Below are positions 8,673 through 17,326 of a stretch of DNA of 64,000 nt, one piece after another (the stretch's first letter is position 1; every line of letters starts with the position of its first letter). The translations under genes and the position numbers were made by a program. This DNA comes from Anaerolineae bacterium (GTDB taxonomy: Bacteria; Chloroflexota; Anaerolineae; 4572-78; J111). The notes beneath the pieces were generated by a model. The model did no database searches. It worked only from the letters and a program-made list of their open reading frames with translations, and was not told the DNA's origin. The DNA is taken from NCBI GenBank assembly GCA_023382535.1, contig JAHDWA010000045.1, positions 21,719-85,718 on the forward strand, given 5' to 3'.

Positions 8673-9641
8673 TTACTGCGGACCCTGCAGCCCCTCATCC
8701 TCCGACTCGCTGCCGGGGGTTGGTTCGCCGGTGGGTTCCGCAGTGGCGGTAGGGGTTTCGGAGGTGGGTTCAACGGTGGCCGTTGTCTCCGGCTCGGCGG
8801 TGGGGGAAGTGAAGCTTTCCGGGGTGATCACGGTCGTCGCGACGGGTGCGGCGGTGGAGCCGGTCTCCGGTTCAGCGGTTTGGAGAGGTTCGGTGGTCAC
8901 GGTCATGACGGTTGTGGCCGTAATGGCGGCGGTGGGTGAAATTACCGGGCGGGGCGTCGGGGTGGGCGGCCTGTTGCTCCACAAGCCCAGGTTTCCGGCC
9001 CTGGCCCGCTGTTCGGCTTCCAGAATTTCGGCCCGGAAACGGGTATCGGGTTCGCTAACGGCGGCCCGAGCCAGCCCCTGCTCGGCCAGGGTGATGCTCA
9101 GTAGCTCATCCCCCAGGTAGACGTAGCGCAGTAAATTCCCCTCGTCGTCGGTGTCGCTCTGGTCGCGTTCCAGGCGCACAACCTTTCTATTGGTCAGTTT
9201 CTGATTTACCTCAAAGGCGACAATGCCCCAGGGAACGCTGGGAGTGTTGGGCGGCGCGTCAATGCCGAGATAGCGGACGGTGTAAGTCTCCCCAGGGGCA
9301 TCCCCTTCCATCACTACGCTGATCGTATCTCCATCCACAGCGCCGACTACCAGCGCCCGGACCTCATCAGGCAGGGGGGTGATAGTAGAGGTGGGGCCAG
9401 GCGTGAGTTCGGTGAGGGGGATGACCCGGGTGCTGACCGGCGTGGGTTTAGCGGTAGGCGCGCCGGTGGGCAGCACGACGGTTTCGGCCCGATAGAGCGC
9501 GCCGGGCGTCGCCGGGGTGGCTTGAGCACAGGCAGCCATGAAGCAAGCGAGAAGGCAAAGCACAGAAAATGGGTAGATTTTGCCAATCCTCGCGCCCAGG
9601 CGGGTCAGAACAAAATTGGACTGCTTGAAACTTCTTTGCAT
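8673..9641 (-). CDS. Staphylococcal-nuclease-like lipoprotein with Thr/Pro-rich tail
   Basis: A 322-residue exported protein. Residues 1-38 are a lipoprotein signal (Arg/Lys-rich start, hydrophobic IYPFSVLCLL, lipobox MAAC). After a Pro/Thr linker, an SNase/OB-fold domain follows: VDGDTI, VRYLGIDAP, LRYVYLGD, GLARA and NLGLW. The first catalytic Arg is retained in VRYLGID, but the catalytic Glu position (normally PYGxEA) reads PWGIVA, and the second catalytic Arg (normally YGR) reads EGN, so activity is doubtful. The last 100 residues are a Thr/Pro/Glu-rich tail, typical of exported proteins in this group. An in-frame extension up to 9890 is rejected because it crosses a terminator hairpin and dispersed repeats. 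Confidence 0.8.
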   Translation of the reverse strand: MQRSFKQSNFVLTRLGARIGKIYPFSVLCLLACFMAACAQATPATPGALYRAETVVLPTGAPTAKPTPVSTRVIPLTELTPGPTSTITPLPDEVRALVVGAVDGDTISVVMEGDAPGETYTVRYLGIDAPPNTPSVPWGIVAFEVNQKLTNRKVVRLERDQSDTDDEGNLLRYVYLGDELLSITLAEQGLARAAVSEPDTRFRAEILEAEQRARAGNLGLWSNRPPTPTPRPVISPTAAITATTVMTVTTEPLQTAEPETGSTAAPVATTVITPESFTSPTAEPETTATVEPTSETPTATAEPTGEPTPGSESEDEGLQGPQ

Positions 9642-9739
9642 AATCTTAACCGGGAAGCGTATTATACCGCTAATAAGCTTTCTCAGAAAATCGGCCTGCC
9701 CATTAATTGAACCGCTGACCTCCCTGAAAGGGCAAACAA

Positions 9740-9768
9740 AAATCCCGGCGTTAACCGGGATTGAAAAG
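9740..9768 (-). terminator. Rho-independent terminator of the hybrid kinase gene
   Basis: On the minus strand AATCCCGG and CCGGGATT form an eight-base-pair stem around TTAACG, followed by TTTTGTTT. It lies between the kinase stop (9954) and the nuclease start (9641). Confidence 0.75.
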
Positions 9769-9776
9769 GTATAGGT

Positions 9777-9915
9777 GTAATTTACAGGAGTTACGCCGTT
9801 GAAGGATTTGCCCCCCTCTAACTCCCCCCACAGGGGGAGAATTAGCTTAAGTCCCTCCCTTTGGGAGGGATTTAGGGAGGGCTTTTCCACCCACCCCGTA
9901 AGTCCTGTAATTTAC
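9777..9915. repeat. Nested inverted-repeat element in the kinase-nuclease gap
   Basis: Outer arms 9777-9795 and 9897-9915 are inverted copies matching at 17 of 19 bases. Inside them are two further hairpins built from CCCCC/GGGGG and CCCTCCC/GGGAGGG units (9811-9890). Similar CTCCCT-type units appear inside the oxidoreductase gene near 30092-30132. Confidence 0.75.
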
Positions 9916-9953
9916 GAAAGTGAAAAAGTAAACTTTTTCACTCCTTCGCGCCG

Positions 9954-11198
9954 TTACTGAGCCGGCAGGATGATAAAAAATTTGCTGCCGGGCAGTGTCT
10001 CTGGATCGTAGCCGCTGCTTTCCACCCAAATCCGGCCGTTGTGAGATTCGATCACGCCGCGGGCGATGGTCAAGCCCAAGCCGGCCCCGCCGCCCATAAA
10101 TTGAGTTTTGCTGGTGCTGTGCAGCGCGACATTTTCGGCGGTGCTAAATTTCTCAAAAATCAATTTTTGCTTGTCTAAAGCAATCCCAACGCCGGTATCG
10201 GTCACGATGATCTGCACAAAGGTTTGGTCCTCGTCGGCGGTTTTGGGCAAAAGCCGGGCGCTGATGCTGATCCGTCCCCCATCCGGGGTATATTTGATGG
10301 CATTGCTGACAATGCGGCTCATGGCCGAATGGAGTTGGTTGGTATCGCCGTTAATAATCGGTAAATCTTTGGCAATGTCCGTTTCAATCGTGAGGTTGCG
10401 CCCGGCGGCGGCCCGGCTCTGTTCGGCCTCGACCGAATTAATGATACTCCGCACTGAAACCGGGGCAAACTTTAGATCCTTGTTGGCCAGTTCCATGCGA
10501 ATCACGCTGACCATATCGTCCATAATATCTTTGAGCCGTGCTGCCCCTCTGGCCACGCCGGCCAGCAGCTCTTTGGCCGTTTCATCCCCATTAATCGCCG
10601 GCAGTGTCTGTAACATCTGGGTGTAGCTGTGAATCACCGTCAGGGGGGTGCGCAGTTCGTGGGAAGCGACCGAGATAAAGTTGCTTTTGGCCTCTTCAAA
10701 GTGTTTAAGCCGCTCGTAAGCCACCTTTAAATCGTTTAACTTCCGTTCCAGCTCTTCAATCAGGCCGACATTTTGTTCCTTGAGATAATGTTCGCGTTTG
10801 GTTGCCGGCGCTTCCGGTTTATGGCCGGCAGCGATATATTTGGCCACCGAGGCAATTAACTCTTCAAAATCAAACGGCTTGCTCAGATAGTCATCACAGC
10901 CTATGGCTTTAGCTCGCTCCCGGTCATCCAGGACATTACGCGCCGTCAAAGCAATAATCGGCACAGTGGTGAGCTGAGCAAAACTGCGAATGCGAGTCAC
11001 CGCGGTAAAGCCATCCAGATCAGGAAGGTTGATATCCATCAAAATCAAATCAGGGTGAATCTCGACCGCTTTCTTGATGCCCTCCAAGGCGCTGACCGCG
11101 TCAACGACCTGATAACCCTGACTTTCCAGGATGCGTCTGACTAAAATTCTGTTTTCGTGAGTGTCTTCAACGTTTAGAATGGTCGTAGATGTACTCAT
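9954..11198 (-). CDS. Receiver-histidine kinase hybrid sensor
   Basis: A 414-residue soluble protein. The N-terminus is a CheY-like receiver (VEDTHENR, phosphoacceptor Asp in LILMDINLPD, Lys in YLSKPF). A coiled coil (ELERKLNDLKVAYERLKHFEEAKSNF) leads into the HisKA domain with H-box SHELRTPL, then the HATPase domain: N-box IVSNAIKYT, G1 box VTDTGVGI and G2 box GAGLGL. The order receiver then kinase, without membrane segments, suggests a kinase whose activity is modulated by phosphotransfer from another kinase. I choose ATG 11198; GTG 11225 is also in frame, and neither has a strong Shine-Dalgarno. No partner regulator is adjacent. It ends in a clear terminator. Confidence 0.9.
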   Translation of the reverse strand: MSTSTTILNVEDTHENRILVRRILESQGYQVVDAVSALEGIKKAVEIHPDLILMDINLPDLDGFTAVTRIRSFAQLTTVPIIALTARNVLDDRERAKAIGCDDYLSKPFDFEELIASVAKYIAAGHKPEAPATKREHYLKEQNVGLIEELERKLNDLKVAYERLKHFEEAKSNFISVASHELRTPLTVIHSYTQMLQTLPAINGDETAKELLAGVARGAARLKDIMDDMVSVIRMELANKDLKFAPVSVRSIINSVEAEQSRAAAGRNLTIETDIAKDLPIINGDTNQLHSAMSRIVSNAIKYTPDGGRISISARLLPKTADEDQTFVQIIVTDTGVGIALDKQKLIFEKFSTAENVALHSTSKTQFMGGGAGLGLTIARGVIESHNGRIWVESSGYDPETLPGSKFFIILPAQ

Positions 11199-11269
11199 AT
11201 CCGGTTTCTGGACAATTTGATGCACGCAAATAAGTAAAACGAGAATTCGAAGCAGTAAGTGAAATCCGG

Positions 11270-11479
11270 TTATCTACAAAACAAGGGGTATTTCGCCTCG
11301 ATGAATGCTTCCCTAACTTTGAGGATAAATGTTGGAACAGACTCCTTGAGTCGGTCTTTTGACATGATACCATATCTATCCAAAATGAATATAGGATAAC
11401 CATCCCAACAAGAACTGGCTCTTACGTCCTTTATCTTCGGTAATGCCGTCATTATACAACGTTCGAGAGGCACCTTCAA
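11270..11479 (-). pseudogene. Unrecognised short frame, possible gene remnant
   Basis: Within the 394-base gap 11199-11592, a minus-strand frame from TTG 11479 to 11270 encodes about 69 residues (ending AFIEAKYPLFCR). The frame stays open upstream to about 11157 bases into the gap edge without an ATG. Its composition looks protein-like (Lys, Arg, Ile and aromatic residues evenly spread) and is AT-richer than its neighbours, but it has no clear start or Shine-Dalgarno and I recognise no family. It may be a decayed 3' end of a transferred gene. The rest of the gap shows nothing else. Confidence 0.25.
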
Positions 11480-11592
11480 AAATACAAGCTGCGTTTTTAA
11501 CCAGGTGTTTTTGGCAAATTCGTCATTCTGAATAGGGAGATTATAATAGTAGCTGAACTATTTTTCACAAGAAATTCAAAGATGTGCTAACT

Positions 11593-12339
11593 ATGCGTAA
11601 ATTAGTGACCGGGCGCTGGCTGCTCAAACATTTATTAGTCGTGCTCGTATTAATCATGCTGATCAACCTGGGATTATGGCAGCTCCGCCGGCTGGACGAA
11701 AAACGGACGTTCAACCGGAATATGACTGCCGCTTTCAATCAACCGGCCACTCCTCTCGGCAATGGTCCGATTGATCCGGCAGCACTTCATTTTCAGCGCG
11801 TCGCCGTTACCGGCACGTTTGACAACGCCCAGGCGATTGTTATTCGCAATCAACTCCTCGGCGACACCCCTGGCCTGCACCTGGTTACGCCGCTCCGCCT
11901 CAAGAACAGTGATCGAGCGATATTGGTTGATCGGGGTTGGATTCCACGGGGCGACTCGGACCCGGACCCGGCTGACTTAACGGCCTACGATCTTCCCGGT
12001 GAGGTCACCCTGGAAGGCATCGCTTACCAAACCCAGACCCGCCCCGGAGCGCTTTCACCGCTCGACCCACCCCTCAAGGAGGGTCAGACGCGCCTAGTGG
12101 CCTGGTTTCGGGTGGATATTGAACGCATCCAGGAACAATTGCCCTACCCGCTCCTGCCCATTTTTATCAGACAGTTCCCCGGCCCCCATACCGACCCCCA
12201 AGGTTTACCTCGCCAGGAAAGCGGGCTGACTCTGGACGAGGGGCCGCACCTGGGTTATGCCCTGCAATGGTTCTCGTTTGCCGCGATTTTGGTGGTCACC
12301 TACGCCGTGTTTCTGCGACAAGAACTACGGAAGAAGTGA
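11593..12339 (+). CDS. SURF1-family cytochrome oxidase assembly protein
   Basis: A protein of about 248 residues with the SURF1 layout: one N-terminal transmembrane helix (residues about 10-30, ending LGLWQLRRLDEK, a family hallmark), an extracytoplasmic domain with ILVDRGWIPRG, and a second helix near the C-terminus (GYALQWFSFAAILVVTYAVF). SURF1 proteins help insert heme a into haem-copper oxidases, so aerobic respiration is implied, although no oxidase subunit is in the window. I use ATG 11593; GTG 11584 is in frame. A short segment PLDPPLKEGQ in the loop resembles the translated CCCTCAAGGAGGG-type repeat units seen elsewhere. The next gene is convergent. Confidence 0.88.
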   Translation: MRKLVTGRWLLKHLLVVLVLIMLINLGLWQLRRLDEKRTFNRNMTAAFNQPATPLGNGPIDPAALHFQRVAVTGTFDNAQAIVIRNQLLGDTPGLHLVTPLRLKNSDRAILVDRGWIPRGDSDPDPADLTAYDLPGEVTLEGIAYQTQTRPGALSPLDPPLKEGQTRLVAWFRVDIERIQEQLPYPLLPIFIRQFPGPHTDPQGLPRQESGLTLDEGPHLGYALQWFSFAAILVVTYAVFLRQELRKK

Positions 12340-12480
12340 GGCGAAGAAACGAAGACAAGATAGACTTCACAAAAATTTTTGCCGAGATTTGGGAATAAAA
12401 ATAAGGAAGAAATCTCCTAATCCTCCAACCCCGGCCCAAGATGAATGAAATTACTTTCCTGGGTAGTTATATACATTGCC

Positions 12481-14007
12481 TCACTGTTCTTCTCGGCGCG
12501 GGCGGGGCCGGCGCGATGAAGCTTTCGAGATTGTCCCGGCCGCGCCGGAAACTTCCAGGTGAACCTCCGGCAGCGGGTCGCTTTCAACCAGGCCGGATTG
12601 GATCAGGCGGCGCATTTCGGCGGCCGCCAGCGGGTCGGTTTCCACCGGCTGATAGGCAGCTAAAACCCGCTCAACTTCGGCCAGGGTGCGCTGGTGCAGC
12701 GTTGGCTGGCCGGCTTTTTGCCAGTTGTCCCGGTTGAGCCGGTCAAACGCGGGGCCGGGCAAATACATCTCTTCCGTCCAATATTTCAGAGTGTGCTGGG
12801 CGACGAGCAGGTGCTGATCCTGCAAAAGCTGGCGCACCAGATCAATCGTGGGTAAATCCTCCACCGGCTTAAAATTGCGGACAAAGTGGAGCGCCTGGCC
12901 GCATAATTCGTTGTCAAACACCAGTTTTTCCAGGCTGAAGACCAGCACATAATCCAGCATGCCCGGTCCGGAGACCGAGTTGACCCCGGCCAGCGCCGCC
13001 AGAAGGGCGCTGGCAAAGGCTTCGGCGCCGCCTTGGGCGTCCACAAATTTGCTGTCACTCAAAGCCATGTAAGATTGGGTCGGCAGTCCCAGCGCCTTGG
13101 CCACCTTGACATAGGCCACATCCACCCGCAGCGATTCAACCGCCGCCATTGGCGACGAGGTGGTTTTCATATGGAAAGCTGCCGGCGCACCGCCAAAGAG
13201 CAGAGGCGCGCCCGGCTTGATCACCTGGGCCATGGTCAGCCCGGCCAGCACGTCGGTCACGTGCATAACGGTCGCTCCCACGGCAGTGACCGGAGCGATC
13301 AGGCCCATCAAAGTGACCGGGACCAGTTCAATGGGGATGCCCCACTCAACACAATCAATCAGGTTTTGGCAGGAGTCGTGGCTGTAACGGAACATACCCG
13401 TCGGGGTGATGGTAAAGATGCTCATGGGGCGGGCTATCAAGTCGGCTTTGTCATGCCGAAAGAGCGCCATCATCTCGGCCATGCGCGGCGTGCCATGAGC
13501 CGTAAAAGCGCCGGAGACAACCGGCTTGAGCGAGTTGGTCAAACAATGATACAGCCGCCAGGCGTCGGACACCTGGGGTTCGATGTCGCCGGTGGAAAAG
13601 GCGGTGGCCAGGTAAGCAATATGAGGTAGACCATCCGCCAGGCGGACATATTCGATAAAGTCGGCGGTGGTCGCGGCGCGGGTCTCGCCGGTGCGGTGAT
13701 CCAGCACTTTAACCCCGCTGGAACCGGGCACAAAATGGACATTGTCGCCGCCCAGGAAGGCATGCGGGTCGCCGTTCCGATTGAATAGGGTAAATGAGCG
13801 AGGGGTGCTGGCAATCGCGCGATCCACCTCATCGGGGGGAAAAAGAATCCGCTGGCTGGCCGGGTCCTGTTTGAAGCCATGATCCAGCAGCCGCTCGCGC
13901 AGCGTCTGGCCCATCACCTCGACCCCCACCTCGGCCAGGATCTGCTTGGCCTCGACCAAAACCTGTTTGATTAAATTATCTTCGATGATTTCGATGGTGG
14001 GCTTCAT
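12481..14007 (-). CDS. Trimethylamine methyltransferase (MttB) family protein
   Basis: A 508-residue protein with the MttB TIM-barrel pattern: [28 protein letters not shown], the substrate/corrinoid face segments [15 protein letters not shown] and [11 protein letters not shown], and a C-terminal helical tail. No in-frame TAG is needed, so this is a non-pyrrolysine member like the glycine betaine methyltransferases, which pass a methyl group to a cobalamin protein. No corrinoid protein, MtgA-like enzyme or reductive activase lies nearby, so the partner must be elsewhere. It starts 15 bases after the upstream lipoprotein stop on the same strand, a likely operon. Substrate is unknown. Confidence 0.85.
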   Translation of the reverse strand: MKPTIEIIEDNLIKQVLVEAKQILAEVGVEVMGQTLRERLLDHGFKQDPASQRILFPPDEVDRAIASTPRSFTLFNRNGDPHAFLGGDNVHFVPGSSGVKVLDHRTGETRAATTADFIEYVRLADGLPHIAYLATAFSTGDIEPQVSDAWRLYHCLTNSLKPVVSGAFTAHGTPRMAEMMALFRHDKADLIARPMSIFTITPTGMFRYSHDSCQNLIDCVEWGIPIELVPVTLMGLIAPVTAVGATVMHVTDVLAGLTMAQVIKPGAPLLFGGAPAAFHMKTTSSPMAAVESLRVDVAYVKVAKALGLPTQSYMALSDSKFVDAQGGAEAFASALLAALAGVNSVSGPGMLDYVLVFSLEKLVFDNELCGQALHFVRNFKPVEDLPTIDLVRQLLQDQHLLVAQHTLKYWTEEMYLPGPAFDRLNRDNWQKAGQPTLHQRTLAEVERVLAAYQPVETDPLAAAEMRRLIQSGLVESDPLPEVHLEVSGAAGTISKASSRRPRPRREEQ

Positions 14008-14022
14008 CAGCGGACCTTACTC

Positions 14023-14817
14023 TCAATTAGGTTGAAACCGGAAAAAGTACCAGACTCTATTTTCAACATTCATATCAATCGTGAACTTATCTGAAACCTG
14101 TTGGCTCTCCCCGTTTTCCAGGTAAAAAGTCCAGACGCCGGCAATGTAGATCGCGCGCGGCTGCGGTTCGAATTTGATATTGCCACTCTTGACCACACCG
14201 CCGGGTGGGGTATGACCGATGGTCTGCCCGGCAGAAAAGTCGGACCGGGTCACAATCCCATCGGGGTCGGTGCCGACAAGGCGGAAGCCGGGTATCCAGC
14301 TATTGTCGCCTCCTTGAACAGCCACCATAATGGACAGGAGCGTCGATTCGGTGGGTTGCGTGTATAGCTCGGCCAGATTGAACTGCCAGGTGGGGACCGG
14401 CGTAGGGGTCGGGGGCGGAGGCTGGGTCGGTGGAGGGGGTGGGGCCGGGGTGCTGGTTGGAGTTGAAGTGGGAGTCCGGGTAGGGCGCGGTGTCCGGGTG
14501 GGGGTGAGGGTCGGGGTATCGCTTGGAATCGGAGTGAGAGTGGGCGTAGGTGTAATGGTTGGGGTTGGGGTGGCCACGGGGGTGGAGGTAAAAGTCGGCT
14601 GGAGGGTCCTGATGATTTCTGTAGTCGGGGTTGGTTCGTCCGCCAGCGCTACCAGTTTGTCAAAAGGGGAAGCCAGGGTGCAGCCAGTCAGCCAGACCAA
14701 GGCCAGGAAGAATGGAAGAATGGAGGGCTGGAAGACTGGAGGTTTGCCAATCTTCCAATCTTCCAACCTTCCAACCTGCCGACAATATTTGAATGGGGTA
14801 CGTTTTATCGGTTTCAA
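14023..14817 (-). CDS. Thr/Pro-linker lipoprotein with repeat-derived signal-peptide extension
   Basis: A 264-residue exported protein. The lipobox is LTGC near residue 45, after hydrophobic PFFLALVW. Then comes a linker of about 75 residues of TPTP-type repeats, and a C-terminal beta-rich domain of about 120 residues (FNLAELYTQPTESTL to YFFRFQPN) that I do not recognise. The start is TTG 14817; no other start precedes the signal sequence. The n-region (QVGRLEDWKIGKPPVFQPS) is a direct translation of the GGAAG-type inverted repeat at 14707-14780, so the repeat has become part of the signal peptide. It is probably co-transcribed with the MttB-like gene. Confidence 0.7.
   Translation of the reverse strand: MKPIKRTPFKYCRQVGRLEDWKIGKPPVFQPSILPFFLALVWLTGCTLASPFDKLVALADEPTPTTEIIRTLQPTFTSTPVATPTPTITPTPTLTPIPSDTPTLTPTRTPRPTRTPTSTPTSTPAPPPPPTQPPPPTPTPVPTWQFNLAELYTQPTESTLLSIMVAVQGGDNSWIPGFRLVGTDPDGIVTRSDFSAGQTIGHTPPGGVVKSGNIKFEPQPRAIYIAGVWTFYLENGESQQVSDKFTIDMNVENRVWYFFRFQPN
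14707..14780. repeat. GGAAG-type dispersed inverted repeat, copy 3, inside a coding region
   Basis: Left arm GGAAGAATGGAAG-type units, right arm TCTTCCAATCTTCC and AACCTTCC units. It lies inside the lipoprotein gene, between its start codon and the hydrophobic core of its signal peptide. Confidence 0.75.
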
Positions 14818-14919
14818 GCTAGACTCTTTTCTTCAGCGAAAGGTAAGCCAGCCAGATTGTATGCAGAACAATCTCTTGACACAAATGCAAGGGGACACAG
14901 GTTTGTAAAAACTTTAACC

Positions 14920-15045
14920 CAAGCTGCTACTTTTAACTGATTTTCACCGCAGAGGCACAGAGATTTTTTATTATTTTTCTCTGTGCCTTCGTTCGCTTCG
15001 CAGTCTGTGGTAAATTTTGAGTTTACTAAAGTGAGCAGCAGCTTG
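14920..15045. repeat. Nested palindrome with CACAGAG-type core
   Basis: Outer arms CAAGCTGCT (14920-14928) and AGCAGCTTG (15037-15045) are exact inverses. Inner arms AGGCACAGAGA (14953-14963) and TCTCTGTGCCT (14978-14988) are also exact. The inner part resembles the element at 52521-52620. It fills most of the gap between two minus-strand genes (14818-15111); nothing else is seen there. Confidence 0.75.
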
Positions 15046-15111
15046 AGTCACCTTTAAGAAAAATCCGGGGAAGTAGGGGGACTAAATTACGAGTTAAATA
15101 CCGGAACGAGC

Positions 15112-16197
15112 TTAAGAGGTATCTTGAGGCAAGGCCGGCCGGGTCGGGGTGGGCGTCGGGGTTACTGTAGGGGCTGGCGTGCTGTCCGGCGGCGGGAGTT
15201 GATGCTCCAATTTCGTTACCAGATGCCATAAGAGAGGCAAGTTTTCATCCAGAACAGCCTGCATGGTTGGGTCAGTATCGCCACGGCGGCTTAAGAGTTC
15301 CGGTTTCTGGTTGAAGGCCGTTGGTCCAGCGGGCAGCAGCAGCTTACGCAGAGCTTCATAATCGCTGCGTTTGATTTCTACGGCAGCCATGGTCCCGCGA
15401 GTCAAGCGAAGGGGGCGGATGGGGGTAGCGGTTTGGGTCAGGTGAACCCGCAGCGAAAATTCGTAGCGATCAAGTGTGATCAAAACCTGAGCCAGCAGGT
15501 AGTAAACATTGTTTTGCTTGGTCACCACCTTCAGGGGCTGCAACAAATTCAAGGGGACACCCTCACGCCACTGGGCAAACTGGCTCTCGATTTGGTCCGG
15601 TTCGGTTAATAATTCGGTGGCGCTGTGCAGAGAACCAAAACTGCTGGCCAGCGGAGAAAAGTCAACAATCGCCTGGCTGCCATCGGCAAAACGAACCCAG
15701 ACCGCCACATGATCCACGCGATCCTGCAAGTCGTCCACGGGCGCCGCCACGCCGAAGCGGCCCAAGGCCACACCTCGGACTTGGGGCGATTGCAGCAATT
15801 CCTGCTGCACCGCATAGGCTAAAACAAAGCTGTCCACGGCCGGCCAATCGGCTGGGTTGGCCGGTTGCGGAGAATAGGCCAGGCGAGCGAGTTGGCCTTC
15901 CGGACCAGGTTCAATGACAATCTTGGTAACGTCATCTTCCAGGAGCGGGGCAAAGCCAAACTCAAATTTACCCAGAGTGGCTTTGGCGGCATTCAAGGCT
16001 TCGACATTATCGTTGTTAGGAATGACCAGCGGCCGGGTAGGGGTTGGGCTGGGGGCAGGCGTTGGGGTCGGCTCGCTGGCGCAAGCCGGTAGAAGGGCGA
16101 TCAGCCCCAGAATCGCGCCCACCATCAGGAGAACTTTTAAGAGGGGCTGATGGCGAGTTTGCAGGAACCTGCCCATTGGACCAATAACTTGGATCAT
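15112..16197 (-). CDS. Lipoprotein of unknown function with Thr/Pro linkers
   Basis: A 361-residue exported protein. The signal peptide has hydrophobic VLLMVGAILGLIALL and lipobox LPAC, followed by a short TPTPAPSPTPT linker. The main domain (about 240 residues) has alternating beta and helix segments; HVAVWVRFADGSQAIVDFSPLA is its clearest stretch. A second Pro/Thr tail ends the protein. I do not recognise the fold. ATG 16197 is chosen because GGAG lies nine bases ahead; the frame extends to 16377 but that extension lacks a signal-peptide start. It is divergent from prephenate dehydratase. Confidence 0.75.
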   Translation of the reverse strand: MIQVIGPMGRFLQTRHQPLLKVLLMVGAILGLIALLPACASEPTPTPAPSPTPTRPLVIPNNDNVEALNAAKATLGKFEFGFAPLLEDDVTKIVIEPGPEGQLARLAYSPQPANPADWPAVDSFVLAYAVQQELLQSPQVRGVALGRFGVAAPVDDLQDRVDHVAVWVRFADGSQAIVDFSPLASSFGSLHSATELLTEPDQIESQFAQWREGVPLNLLQPLKVVTKQNNVYYLLAQVLITLDRYEFSLRVHLTQTATPIRPLRLTRGTMAAVEIKRSDYEALRKLLLPAGPTAFNQKPELLSRRGDTDPTMQAVLDENLPLLWHLVTKLEHQLPPPDSTPAPTVTPTPTPTRPALPQDTS

Positions 16198-16330
16198 GAC
16201 CGCTCCAGCCAGGCCGCTCCGAATTGAAATTTTGAGCTGGCCTTGAGTTTTCAGAAGAAACAAGAACATGGTACACAATGAGCCAGATTCGTCAAACGTT
16301 AGTAGACGCCGCTGGGAAGAACAAAGTACT

Positions 16331-16359
16331 TTGACTCGGCCTATCCTTCGTGATAAACT
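16331..16359 (+). promoter_or_regulatory. Promoter of the aromatic amino acid operon
   Basis: TTGACT (16331-16336), a 17-base spacer and TAAACT (16354-16359) preceded by TGA. It lies about 50 bases ahead of the prephenate dehydratase ATG. Confidence 0.55.
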
Positions 16360-16407
16360 AGGCCAAAGCCACTCCACTCAATCTTAAATTATCATACCGA
16401 GGAATCT

Positions 16408-17322
16408 ATGCCAACTGTCGCCTTTCAAGGCATCACCGGCGCCTATTCTGAGAGCGCCATTTTTCAATTTTTCGGTGCCGAAACCAAAACAGTTTCATGC
16501 CGGACCCTGGAAGGGATTTACGAAGCCGTCGAAACGGGCCGGGCCGATCTGGGCCTGCTGCCGGTCGAAAACGCCCTGGCCGGTTCGCTGCCGCGCGCCT
16601 ACGAACTGCTGATGGAACGTGACCTGCGGATTCGGGCCGAGATGATTATGCACATTCAGCACACGTTGATGGCGGCGCCAGGCGTTAAACTGAGAGATTT
16701 GAAGCGGGTGCGCTCGACCCTGCTCTCGCTTAACCAGTGCGAAAAGTTCATCAACCGCTACGGTTTGGAACAAGTCCCTGCCTCAGATACGGCCAGCAGC
16801 GCCCGCGATCTGGCGGCCCGCCCTGAGCCAGACCTGGGCGTGATTGCCAGCAAACTAGCGGCCCAGATTTACAAGCTGGATGTCCTGGAAGAGGAAATCG
16901 AGGATGCCGCTTTCAACTACACCCGCTTTTTTATCCTGGGCCGGGAAGACCCGCCCCGCGCTCAGCGCAGCAAAACCTCGCTCATTTTCAGTGCCCGCCA
17001 TTTGCCAGGTTCGCTCTATCACTGCCTGGGCGAGTTTGCCGAGCGCAATATCAACCTGACCAAAATTGAGTCCCGCCCTCGCCGCGACCGCCCCTGGCAG
17101 TATCTGTTTTACCTGGATTTTGAAGGCCACTGGCAAGACCCCGCTGCCGAGGCGGCCCTGCTGGGGCTGCTGCGCCGGGCCGGTTTTGTCAAAATGCTCG
17201 GCTCCTATCCCATGGCCACCACACCGCACCCCGAAGAATCCAAAGGGCGAGGAGGCGAAGAACTATGGAGCAACAGCCACATAGACGAACCTACTGACCT
17301 TCCACCCTTCAGCCGCGGATAA
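16408..17322 (+). CDS. pheA: Prephenate dehydratase
   Basis: A 304-residue protein converting prephenate to phenylpyruvate in phenylalanine synthesis. It opens with [14 protein letters not shown] and carries [11 protein letters not shown] and the catalytic NYTRFFIL (TRF) motif near residue 175. The regulatory ACT domain follows ([19 protein letters not shown], then ESRPRR), with the ESRP phenylalanine-binding motif present, so feedback inhibition by Phe is expected. The last 25 residues are polar and variable. GAGGAA precedes the ATG. The next gene, DAHP synthase, begins four bases after the stop, so the two are surely co-transcribed. It is a stand-alone dehydratase rather than the fused mutase-dehydratase of enterobacteria. 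Confidence 0.95.
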   Translation: MPTVAFQGITGAYSESAIFQFFGAETKTVSCRTLEGIYEAVETGRADLGLLPVENALAGSLPRAYELLMERDLRIRAEMIMHIQHTLMAAPGVKLRDLKRVRSTLLSLNQCEKFINRYGLEQVPASDTASSARDLAARPEPDLGVIASKLAAQIYKLDVLEEEIEDAAFNYTRFFILGREDPPRAQRSKTSLIFSARHLPGSLYHCLGEFAERNINLTKIESRPRRDRPWQYLFYLDFEGHWQDPAAEAALLGLLRRAGFVKMLGSYPMATTPHPEESKGRGGEELWSNSHIDEPTDLPPFSRG

Positions 17323-17326
17323 ACCC

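Noticed and set aside
9642..9890. 83-residue N-terminal extension of the nuclease-like lipoprotein
   Set aside because: It runs through a Rho-independent terminator and nested repeats, and the signal peptide begins at 9641.
14380..14620. Microsatellite-like repeat in GGGGT/GTCGG units
   Set aside because: It encodes the Thr/Pro linker of a lipoprotein, as do similar runs at 33880, 34370 and 46200.
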